Below are positions 5,890-12,596 of a DNA stretch of 13,343 nt, piece by piece. How positions within the stretch are numbered: position 1 is the stretch's first letter; each line of letters begins with the position of its first letter. The position numbers and the translations under genes were made by a program. The notes under the pieces were generated by a model. The model was not told where the DNA came from and did not search any database. It was given only the letters and a program-made list of their open reading frames with translations. The DNA lies in assembly GCA_002352425.1 (NCBI GenBank), contig DEIK01000055.1:50937-64279 (forward strand), given 5' to 3'. This stretch comes from Rhodobacteraceae bacterium UBA2776. GTDB taxonomy: Bacteria; Pseudomonadota; Alphaproteobacteria; Rhodobacterales; Rhodobacteraceae.

Positions 5890-7203
5890 TTATTTTTCGC
5901 GAAATGCCTTGGCGAAATAGTCGCTCAACGGTTTGATCAAATAGGCCAGCGGTGTGCGATCATTGGTGCGGATAAAGGCCTGCACGGGCATGCCGGGAAT
6001 CAGGGTTGCGTCCTTGGGCAGCTTGGCAAGTTCCCCTTCAACCAAAGCGATTTCCGAGCGGTAAAAGCTGGCCTGTGTGCGCTCGTCCGTAAAGGCGTCA
6101 GCGGATATTTTCATCACGCGGCCCTTCAATTCGGGCGTGGTGCGCGAGTCAAAGGCCGGGAAGCGCAGGGTCACCTCTTGGCCAATAAAAATCTGATCAA
6201 TGTTATTGGGCTGAACCTTGGATGCAATCACCAAGGCGCGGTCTTGGGGCACCAGATACAGCACCGGATCCGCCGGCCGAATAACCGAGCGCGGCGCGAA
6301 AAATTGCATTGCATAGACGATGCCGGACAGGGGCGCACGAATATCGAGACGCGATAGTTTTTCGGTCAGGGCACGGCGTTGTTCTTGTAACTCCAGCTCG
6401 CGAAATTGCAGGTCGCGCAGGCGGCTGATTGCTTCTTCACGACGCTTGGTGCCGAATTTCAGAACCTCGATTTCGATCTCGGTGATCTTGCCCTCGGCTT
6501 GGGCTTTGCTGGCGGCCAGTTCGCCCATAGTGCCCCGCAGGCGGGCCTCTTCGCGTTGCAGGCTCAACACGCGCGACACCTGTGCTAGACCACGATCCAG
6601 CAGCGTTTGCTGGTTCACCAACTCCTGCGTGATCAATTCCAACTGCGTCACCAAAGCGGTTTGTTGGGCGGTTATGCCAACGATCTGGTCAGCGATTTGG
6701 GCGCGGCGCTTTTGCATTTGCGACACTTCCTGTTCCAGCGAATCCAGCCGCGCTATGAACAGACGTTTTTGGCCCTGCATCAGCTTTTCCGCGCTGGCCG
6801 AATCGGCCTTTGCCGCCGCGATCAATTCGGGGTCATAGCTGACTTCATCGCTGCTGTCGCGCTCGGCCTCTAGCCGCCCGCGTCGTGCAAGGATTTCAAA
6901 CAATTGCCCTTCAACCACAACCAATTCCGAGGTCAGATTGTTGGCATCCAACCGCAACAAAATGTCGCCGGTTTCGACCAAATCACCATCCTGCACAAGA
7001 ATTTCGGAAATAACACCGCCGTCAGGATGCTGCACAACCTGTCGATTTTGCGCGACCTCGATTTGACCAGGCGCGATCACGGCACCGGAAATATTGGCGA
7101 CAACGGACCATGTACCAAACCCGCCAAGCAAAACCAAAATGGCCAAAAAACCCAACACCAAGGGACCACGTGCCGACCAGCCTTTCACGGGATCAATGCT
7201 CAT
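5890..7203 (-). CDS. Type I secretion membrane fusion protein, HlyD/PrtE family
   Basis: This 437-residue periplasmic adaptor links a type I ABC exporter to an outer-membrane TolC channel. A short cytosolic N-terminus (SIDPVKGWSARGP) leads into one membrane helix at about 14-36. The first half of the lipoyl-like domain follows (AQNRQVVQHPDGGVISEILVQDGDLVETGD, described by residues 51-80). A long alpha-helical coiled coil spans about 90-290, rich in Glu/Gln/Leu/Arg. The returning lipoyl half (LDIRAPLSGIVYAMQF) and a beta-barrel (NIDQIFIGQEVTLRFPAF; PGMPVQAFI) complete it. Length and order match PrtE/HlyD proteins. Its ATG overlaps the stop of the ABC transporter gene as ATGA, so the two are made together. 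No TolC homologue follows; the next gene is ridA. Confidence 0.95.
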   Translation of the reverse strand: MSIDPVKGWSARGPLVLGFLAILVLLGGFGTWSVVANISGAVIAPGQIEVAQNRQVVQHPDGGVISEILVQDGDLVETGDILLRLDANNLTSELVVVEGQLFEILARRGRLEAERDSSDEVSYDPELIAAAKADSASAEKLMQGQKRLFIARLDSLEQEVSQMQKRRAQIADQIVGITAQQTALVTQLELITQELVNQQTLLDRGLAQVSRVLSLQREEARLRGTMGELAASKAQAEGKITEIEIEVLKFGTKRREEAISRLRDLQFRELELQEQRRALTEKLSRLDIRAPLSGIVYAMQFFAPRSVIRPADPVLYLVPQDRALVIASKVQPNNIDQIFIGQEVTLRFPAFDSRTTPELKGRVMKISADAFTDERTQASFYRSEIALVEGELAKLPKDATLIPGMPVQAFIRTNDRTPLAYLIKPLSDYFAKAFREK

Positions 7204-8936
7204 GTCACGCTCCCTTTGGTGGTATTTTTGCTGATTTCTTCGTGGTTTTTAACCATCTCGCGCAACACTTTATCTTTGGGTCCAAACGCCTTCACGGCGC
7301 CGCCATCAAGCACAAGCAACAACTCGCATTCCTGAATGGCAGCGGGTCGGTGCGCCATGATCATCACGGCCCCCCCGTCGGCTTTCATTTGGCGAATGGC
7401 TGTGTTCAAGGCTTGCGAACCGACGTTATCAAGGTTCGAATTCGGCTCGTCCAACACCAGAATGACAGGATCGCCATACATCGCACGGGCAAGGCCAATG
7501 CGCTGCAATTGCCCCCCCGATAACCGGCCACCATTGGCTGCCACGCGGGTATCATACCCTTCGGGGAAGCCCAATATCATATCATGCGCGGCGGCCTTTT
7601 TGGCGGCAGCGACGACCGCTGCATCATCAGGTTGCATCGACATACGGGCAATGTTTTCGGCAATGGTGCCGTCAAACAGTTGCACTCGTTGTGGCAGATA
7701 ACCAATGTGTTGGCCCAGAACATCAGGGTCATATTGATCCAAAGCTGCGCCATCCAAGCGGATTTTACCACCCGCCGCCCGCCACACGCCCGTAACAGCG
7801 CGCGCCAGCGTGGTTTTGCCCGCGCCGGACGAGCCGATGACACCCAATGCTTGGCCGGGTTTCAGGGCGAAACTGGCCATCCGCAAGGATGCCTGCTGTT
7901 GCCCCGGCGGCACAACGGTCACCTGACTGGCAACCAAATTCGCTTTGGGTTTTGGCAAGGTGGTGCGCTCCGCCTCAACGGGAATATTGCTCAGCAAATC
8001 AATCAGATTGCTCCACCCTTTGGAGGCCGCTTGAACCAGTGCCCATTGGCCAATGGATTGTTCGATCGGCGCCAAGGCACGCCCCATCAAAATCGAACCC
8101 GCAATCATTGCACCCGCCGATAATTCGTTGCGTAAAACCAAATAGGCCCCAAGACCCAGCATCGCGGACTGTAGAAACATCCGGAATGTTTTGGTAAAAA
8201 TAGTGAACCTGCCAGAGCCATCCGAGGCACTAATGCTGGCGCTCAGCGCCTTTTCGCGCGCGGCATTCCAGCGGCCAAAAACCGCGCCCTGCATGCCCAG
8301 GCTTTGCACCAATTCGGACTCGGTGCGCAGTTGCTCGGCCATTTGATTGGCCACATGGGCCGATTTGTTGGCCTCCAACACCGGTGTGCGGGTCAGCCAT
8401 TGGTTCAACAGGGTGATCAGGATCAACAACCCGCCCCCCGAAATGGCCAAATACCCCAGCCAAGGGTGGAACAAAAATATCCCACCCAAAAAGACGGGCG
8501 TCCACGGAATGTCGAAAATGGCCGTCAGGACAGGTGAGGTCAGCAACCGTTGCACCGATTCAAGATCGCGCAAACCACTGTTGGTGGTCTCGGAACCCAT
8601 GCCGCGCGCATTAGCACGCAACACAGCGGAAAACACGCGACGGTCCAAGCTTGACTGAAACCGTGCCCCGACCCGCGCCAAAATGCGGCCCCGTGCGTAA
8701 TCCAAAAACCCCATCATCGCGAACAGGAAGGCAACCAAAACTGACAGCGCCAACAGCGTTTCCTTGGACCCGCTACCAATCACCCGATCATAGATCTGCA
8801 ACATATAAAGCGGACCAGTGAGCATCAGCAGATTAACAAACACGCTAAATATGCCAACCGCCCAGAATAACCCGCGGCTTTTGCGCCGGGCTGCTTTCAG
8901 TTCGTCCAACCCGTTCCCGCGTTCGTTGTGTTGCAT
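7200..8936 (-). CDS. Type I secretion system ATP-binding permease, PrtD/HlyB family
   Basis: This inner-membrane ABC exporter powers one-step secretion of unfolded proteins, often RTX proteins with C-terminal signals. The 578 residues comprise a membrane domain (helices at about 23-43, 62-78, 146-180, 253-285) and an ATPase domain from about 335. Motifs are intact: Walker A GSSGAGKTT (368-376), Q-loop LPQ (Gln416), signature LSGGQ (472-476), Walker B VILVLDE with Glu497, and the H-loop His529. GPLYMLQIYDRV (41-52) is a hallmark of PrtD-type proteins. There is no N-terminal peptidase C39 or C39-like domain, so it is PrtD/AprD-like rather than a bacteriocin exporter. ATG 8936 has GAGG four bases upstream; an ATG at 8948 lacks one. 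Neither substrate nor TolC lies in the window. Confidence 0.95.
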   Translation of the reverse strand: MQHNERGNGLDELKAARRKSRGLFWAVGIFSVFVNLLMLTGPLYMLQIYDRVIGSGSKETLLALSVLVAFLFAMMGFLDYARGRILARVGARFQSSLDRRVFSAVLRANARGMGSETTNSGLRDLESVQRLLTSPVLTAIFDIPWTPVFLGGIFLFHPWLGYLAISGGGLLILITLLNQWLTRTPVLEANKSAHVANQMAEQLRTESELVQSLGMQGAVFGRWNAAREKALSASISASDGSGRFTIFTKTFRMFLQSAMLGLGAYLVLRNELSAGAMIAGSILMGRALAPIEQSIGQWALVQAASKGWSNLIDLLSNIPVEAERTTLPKPKANLVASQVTVVPPGQQQASLRMASFALKPGQALGVIGSSGAGKTTLARAVTGVWRAAGGKIRLDGAALDQYDPDVLGQHIGYLPQRVQLFDGTIAENIARMSMQPDDAAVVAAAKKAAAHDMILGFPEGYDTRVAANGGRLSGGQLQRIGLARAMYGDPVILVLDEPNSNLDNVGSQALNTAIRQMKADGGAVMIMAHRPAAIQECELLLVLDGGAVKAFGPKDKVLREMVKNHEEISKNTTKGSVT

Positions 8937-9109
8937 CTTGCCTCGCATCAATTATTAGTACACGTTACATCACTGCGAAAACCAATGGGTGCAAGAAATA
9001 CTTGTGTCCTATCCATCACAGGCATAAACCTAGCCCTCATTCAAATATGGCCATTATCAGTTCAGTGTCTATGTAATACGTAACTACGAATAAGCAGTTG
9101 AGATTACCA
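8937..9109. other. Divergent intergenic region between the secretion operon and mlaA
   Basis: About 170 AT-richer bases separate two outward-facing genes, so promoters for both directions must lie here or nearby. On the minus strand an AT-rich TACTAATAAT lies just upstream of the exporter start and could include a -10 element. On the + strand TTGTGT (9002-9007) and CATAAA (9023-9028) are possible elements, but their 15-base spacing is poor. A TACGTA palindrome is at 9077-9082. None of these is strong enough to call a promoter. Confidence 0.4.
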
Positions 9110-9871
9110 TTGTTAGTTTTGAAAACCATACAAAATTCTAGGCTGCGGTCATTTTTGGCCGTGACGACGCTTGTCTTGATTGCTGCCTGCACGGCCCCTA
9201 CGCCAAAGCCCCTGAATGATCCGCATGAGGCCAGCAACCGCCGAACCCATGAGGCCAATCGCAAGGTAGATCGCGCGCTGGTCAGGCCTGCGGCTGGCGC
9301 ATATGGCAATGTGTTACCAGCGCCGGTGCGCCAAGGTGTTGGCAATTTCGCTTCGAACCTGAACTTGCCGGGCGTGATCGTGAACAACCTGCTGCAGTTG
9401 AACATCGACGGGGCTGTCAAAAATTCATGGCGCTTTGTGATCAACACCACAATCGGCGTTGGCGGGATTTTCGATCCCTCATCCTCCATCGAACTCTATG
9501 AGGACAGCAGCGATTTCGGCGAGACGCTGCATGTTTGGGGTGTGGGCGAAGGCGAATATGTCGAATTGCCCTTTATCGGTCCCTCAACCCAGCGCGACAC
9601 AGTGGGCATGGTGGTCGATGTGTTCACCAATCCGCTGACCTTTGGTGCGCCAACCCCTGAACGCTACATGGGGCCGGTTGTCAAAGGCCTATCAAAACTT
9701 GGTGATCGCTACACGTATTCCAGCACGGTCGATGCTATCTTGTATGATAGTGCTGACAGTTATGCCCAGGCGCGGTTGTTATATCTACAAAGCCGCCGGT
9801 TCCAGTTGGGGCAAGAGCAAGCAACAGAAGACCAAGGAGAAGATGGCTATGACGATTATTACGCAGACTAA
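9110..9871 (+). CDS. mlaA: MlaA (VacJ) family outer-membrane phospholipid-asymmetry lipoprotein
   Basis: MlaA sits in the outer membrane and removes misplaced phospholipids from the outer leaflet, handing them to MlaC. The N-terminus is a lipoprotein signal with basic Arg residues, a hydrophobic run and the lipobox LIAAC; the residue after Cys is Thr, not Asp, which fits outer-membrane sorting by the E. coli rule. Family motifs follow: NDPHEASNRRTHEANRKVD, PAPVRQGVGNFASNLNLPGVIVNNLLQ and NTTIGVGGIFDPSS, then DFGETLHVWGVGEGEYVELPFIGPSTQRDTVG (each shown here in pieces). No ATG exists between the in-frame stop at 9074 and the lipobox. I chose TTG 9110 (GAGA six bases upstream); TTG 9098 and TTG 9119 are alternatives. 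The acidic tail (TEDQGEDGYDDYYAD) overlaps mlaC. Family call is sure, start is not. Confidence 0.93.
   Translation: MLVLKTIQNSRLRSFLAVTTLVLIAACTAPTPKPLNDPHEASNRRTHEANRKVDRALVRPAAGAYGNVLPAPVRQGVGNFASNLNLPGVIVNNLLQLNIDGAVKNSWRFVINTTIGVGGIFDPSSSIELYEDSSDFGETLHVWGVGEGEYVELPFIGPSTQRDTVGMVVDVFTNPLTFGAPTPERYMGPVVKGLSKLGDRYTYSSTVDAILYDSADSYAQARLLYLQSRRFQLGQEQATEDQGEDGYDDYYAD
9834..9839 (+). promoter_or_regulatory. mlaC Shine-Dalgarno inside the mlaA 3' end
   Basis: AAGGAG lies nine bases before ATG 9849 and only three before ATG 9843. The spacing supports the second ATG as the mlaC start. Because the site is inside mlaA, translation of the two genes is probably coupled. Confidence 0.65.
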
Positions 9872-10466
9872 CTTGACCCGCCGGACTATGGTTTTGAGCA
9901 GTGTCGCGACTTTGGCCATTGCCCCATTTGCAACACCGGCCGTCGCGCTGAGCAATAGTCAAGCATCAACCCATGTCGACAAGGTTGTGGCCGCGATCAA
10001 CAAGGTGATCGCTTCGGGCAAATCGGAATCCGGCATGATCCGGGAGTTTGAGAAGATTTTCGTCAAATATTCCGACGTCAATTATCTGGCGAGCTACGCT
10101 TTGGGTGTTGAGGGCCGGCGTGCCAGCTCTGGTCAAAAACGGGCCTTCACCAAGGCCTTCCAGGGCTATATTGCCCGCAAATACGGCAAACAATTCCGTT
10201 CGTTCATCGGCGGCAAACTTGTTGTGAAAAACTCAAAGACCGTGAAGAGCCATGTCGAGGTCAAATCCGTTGCACATCTGAAAGGTCAGGCGCCTTTTGA
10301 TGTAACCTTCTTTGTGTCAGATAAAACCGGTAAGGTCTTGTTCTACAATATGTTCATTGAAGGTATCAGCCTGTTGTTGACCGAGCGCACGGAAATCGGT
10401 GCGATGCTGGATCGGCGCAAGGGCAATCTGGATGCCTTGATCAAGGATATGAAAACCGCAGGCTAA
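9849..10466 (+). CDS. mlaC: MlaC/Ttg2D family periplasmic phospholipid-binding protein with a Tat-like signal
   Basis: MlaC carries phospholipid between MlaA in the outer membrane and the inner-membrane MlaFEDB transporter. The 205-residue protein has the family core: MIREFEKIFVKYSDVNYLASYALG (63-86, shown in part), GQKRAFTKAFQGYIARKY (95-112), and a C-terminal EGISLLLTERTEIGAMLDRR (171-190). The signal peptide holds a twin arginine in TRRTMVL (10-16), a hydrophobic stretch SSVATLAIAPFA and a probable cut after AVA (33), so export by Tat rather than Sec is possible. The start ATG 9849 fits the AAGGAG site; ATG 9843 would add two residues. It overlaps mlaA by 23 bases. The MlaFEDB transporter genes are not in the window. 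The stop lies five bases from the convergent lytic transglycosylase stop. Confidence 0.93.
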   Translation: MTIITQTNLTRRTMVLSSVATLAIAPFATPAVALSNSQASTHVDKVVAAINKVIASGKSESGMIREFEKIFVKYSDVNYLASYALGVEGRRASSGQKRAFTKAFQGYIARKYGKQFRSFIGGKLVVKNSKTVKSHVEVKSVAHLKGQAPFDVTFFVSDKTGKVLFYNMFIEGISLLLTERTEIGAMLDRRKGNLDALIKDMKTAG

Positions 10467-10484
10467 GAGGGCTACCCGCCCTTT
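10466..10484. terminator. Possible short bidirectional hairpin between mlaC and the lytic transglycosylase gene
   Basis: AGGGC (10468-10472) can pair with GCCCT (10478-10482) around a TACCC loop, and a G-T and an A-T pair extend it. Only a short TTT follows on the + strand. It covers the five-base gap between the convergent stops. A second hairpin, CGGGG-TTTT-CCCCG at 10511-10524, lies just inside the facing gene. Either could stop read-through, but neither has a proper T tract. Confidence 0.35.
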
Positions 10485-12415
10485 CGCAACTCTGATGACA
10501 GGGACAGCGGCGGGGTTTTCCCCGATAGGCGCGCACGGTAAACCGGCAAGGATTCCACGACTCGCATCACATAATTGCGGGTTTCGCGAAACGGAATATG
10601 TTCGATCCAATCCACCACATCCACCCCCGCTGATCGCGGATCGCCAAAGGCCGTGATCCATGCGCGTGCGCGGCTGGGGCCAGCGTTATAGCCAACCGAA
10701 ATCAGGATGGGGGACGCACCGAATTCGTCCTGCAATCGGGCCAGATAGGTGCTGCCCAGACGGGCGTTATAGCGCCAATCCGTCAGCAGCCGTTCAACCT
10801 CAAATTCCAACTCCAGCTCCTCGGCGACGGATTGCGCCGTGCGGGGCATCAATTGCATCAACCCTTTGGCCCCAACGCCGCTTTCGACACCCGGATTAAA
10901 CTCGCTTTCACGACGCGCAATCGCCAAGGCAAGCTCTGTGTTCACAGGCAGTTTTTCCTTGGCCAAATCATGCAGCGGGTAATAGGCGCGGGGCAAAACA
11001 ACCCCATGCCGCGCCGCTTGTTTGGCAATCATCAACGCAATATGCGGCTCGTTCAGGGATAAAACCAGATCGGTCAACTGACCAATCTCAGTGCGGTTCA
11101 ACCCCTCAGCCACCTGCAAAAAGAACCGTTTGGCCAGCGGTTTTTGATCGGCTTGGTGCAACAGCAGTGCCGCCTGTAAAACCTCTGACGACATGAACCC
11201 AGCTTCATGCCAATCTGCAAAGGCCTCGGCCCCCGTCAGTGCAGCGTCCATGCTGAACCCGGCCTTTTCCGCCGCCAATAATCCATAAAAACTGGTCTGA
11301 TATTCGGCCCCAAACGCATAGGAGGCTTGCGCCGAACCTGTGTCGCCCATCGCCTCATAAGCACGGCCCTCCCAATAGCCTGCTCGGCCCAAACTGATAG
11401 GGCTTTTCACGGCCACACGAAAGCTTTGGAAATGCGCCAACGCGGTTTTCGGATCATTCAAATAGCGCAACGCCAGATAGCCCGATAGCCACTCCAGATC
11501 GGCAAAGTCAGACCCCTCGGACAGGTGGTGCGACGCGGCGATCCGGTAGGCCGTCACACCATCGCCTTCGCGCATCATCTGGCGCGCCAACTGGCGGCGG
11601 CGATTGGCCCAATGCCCGGCCTCACCCAGTGCCTCTGCCGAAGTGCTGCGCTCCAACAGCAACTCCACGGCACTCTCGCTGAACCCCTTTTTGGCCCGCC
11701 ACAAGAACCGCTCATAGGCCAGCCCTGCGTCGGTCTGCAGCGATTTCGGAACCGCCGTGATCAAGGTGTCGACATTGCCAGCCTTGCGCCGCAACGCGAT
11801 GCGCGCTTCTGCCAAGGCCTTCCAATCCTCGCTGACCAGCGGATACATCCGGCGCGCGCCACCAAACCGCCCGCGCCACAGCAACATGTCCAGCCGCGCG
11901 GTGTGGTGCGTGACCAGCAAATCCTTATAGTTGGCCAAAAACGCATTGTGTTCTAATTTAGTCAAAGCAAATGTGCGCCATGCCAACACAATTGCTGCGG
12001 CGGCATCCCCTGCCTGATCATCGGCGATATAGGCGCGCGCCAGCTGCAAAACACCGTGACCACTGTCGGGAAACCCGTTTTCAAAATAGGTCATCACCTT
12101 GGTGGATGCTGTTGCCGCAGAAATCGCAGTTTCACCTTTGCGCCGGATCTGAACCAAGCCCGGCCAATCCGTGTGATCCGTCAAAAACGCACGGTATTCG
12201 TCAAGCGTTGCGTCGCCTGCCCGCAACCGATGCCAGGTCACAACGTCCTTGCCAACCTGTCCGGCGGGTGTGGCGCGACGCGTTGCCTCGGGCCAATCAT
12301 CCTGCGCAATCGACACAAATGCCGCCCCCAAAGCCGACGCAGGCTGCCGGTCTTGCGCATTCAGGGGTGCCGCAAACGTCACCAGAGCGGCCAGAATAAA
12401 GGGTGCAAAACGCAT
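10472..12415 (-). CDS. Soluble lytic murein transglycosylase (Slt70-like)
   Basis: The enzyme cleaves peptidoglycan glycan strands in the periplasm, forming 1,6-anhydromuropeptides. It has 647 residues. A signal peptide (MRFAPFILAALVTFAAPLNA) is probably cut after residue 20. A long alpha-helical superhelix (about 30-480), typical of the Slt70 doughnut domain, precedes the C-terminal SLT domain (about 490-630). The catalytic glutamate is Glu503 in AIARRESEFNPG. Other SLT motifs are GAKGLMQLMP (515-524), NAR-LGSTYL (550-558), GYNAGP (575-580) and IPFRETRNYV (607-616). I chose ATG 12415 because the signal peptide begins there; a TTG three codons earlier also exists. AAAGGA lies 12 bases upstream, slightly far. 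The gene is convergent with mlaC and divergent from dapA. Confidence 0.94.
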   Translation of the reverse strand: MRFAPFILAALVTFAAPLNAQDRQPASALGAAFVSIAQDDWPEATRRATPAGQVGKDVVTWHRLRAGDATLDEYRAFLTDHTDWPGLVQIRRKGETAISAATASTKVMTYFENGFPDSGHGVLQLARAYIADDQAGDAAAAIVLAWRTFALTKLEHNAFLANYKDLLVTHHTARLDMLLWRGRFGGARRMYPLVSEDWKALAEARIALRRKAGNVDTLITAVPKSLQTDAGLAYERFLWRAKKGFSESAVELLLERSTSAEALGEAGHWANRRRQLARQMMREGDGVTAYRIAASHHLSEGSDFADLEWLSGYLALRYLNDPKTALAHFQSFRVAVKSPISLGRAGYWEGRAYEAMGDTGSAQASYAFGAEYQTSFYGLLAAEKAGFSMDAALTGAEAFADWHEAGFMSSEVLQAALLLHQADQKPLAKRFFLQVAEGLNRTEIGQLTDLVLSLNEPHIALMIAKQAARHGVVLPRAYYPLHDLAKEKLPVNTELALAIARRESEFNPGVESGVGAKGLMQLMPRTAQSVAEELELEFEVERLLTDWRYNARLGSTYLARLQDEFGASPILISVGYNAGPSRARAWITAFGDPRSAGVDVVDWIEHIPFRETRNYVMRVVESLPVYRARLSGKTPPLSLSSELRKGG

Positions 12416-12457
12416 ATCGGGCAAAAATCCTTTGAATTTAGGGTAATGTTACCACAA

Positions 12458-12485
12458 AGTTTAATCAGTTGGGCGCTGTCGACAA
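12458..12485 (-). promoter_or_regulatory. Candidate promoter of the lytic transglycosylase gene
   Basis: On the minus strand TTGTCG (12485-12480) and TAAACT (12463-12458) are separated by 16 bases, each matching four of six positions of the sigma-70-type consensus. They lie about 45 bases upstream of the chosen start. This is pattern matching by eye only. Confidence 0.3.
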
Positions 12486-12494
12486 CACACAATC

Positions 12495-12523
12495 TTGGCA
12501 ATTGCTCAAACAGCGGCTAGTTT
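12495..12523 (+). promoter_or_regulatory. Candidate promoter of dapA
   Basis: TTGGCA (12495-12500, five of six matches to the -35 consensus) and TAGTTT (12518-12523, three of six to the -10) stand 17 bases apart. A transcript from here would start near 12530 and give a leader of roughly 65 bases. The -10 is weak. Confidence 0.35.
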
Positions 12524-12531
12524 CCGCCGCT
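12512..12531. repeat. Inverted repeat in the dapA upstream region
   Basis: AGCGGC (12512-12517) and GCCGCT (12526-12531) form a perfect six-base inverted repeat around an eight-base spacer, TAGTTTCC. It overlaps the candidate dapA -10 and probable start point, so a regulator binding site is as likely as an RNA hairpin. No T tract follows, so it does not look like a terminator. Confidence 0.4.
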
Positions 12532-12543
12532 CAAGCCTCGGGT

Positions 12544-12591
12544 GACTCGTTTCTAACAGGGTCCTCCGTAAACACTTAATCTTAAGGAGAC
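12544..12591 (+). promoter_or_regulatory. Possible structured dapA leader covering the ribosome binding site
   Basis: CTCC at 12564-12567 is complementary to GGAG in the dapA Shine-Dalgarno (12586-12589), and flanking bases (12561-12563 with 12589-12591, 12569-12571 with 12582-12584) allow a longer imperfect stem. A competing stem pairs GACTC (12544-12548) with GGGTC (12559-12563), using one G-T pair. The two share 12561-12563 and so exclude each other. No folding energy was computed, and I do not recognise a lysine riboswitch. Confidence 0.25.
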
Positions 12592-12596
12592 GTATC

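Noticed and set aside
9642..9848. A longer N-terminus for MlaC starting inside mlaA
   Set aside because: The extra 69 residues are mlaA read in another frame, and a good AAGGAG and a signal peptide mark the real start at 9849.
10511..10524. CGGGG-TTTT-CCCCG hairpin as the mlaC terminator
   Set aside because: It is inside the 3' coding end of the lytic transglycosylase gene and has no T tract after it on either strand. I mention it only as a possible aid to termination.
12575..12586. TTAATCTTAA before dapA as a CtrA site
   Set aside because: The CtrA consensus needs TTAA separated by seven bases; here the spacing is two.
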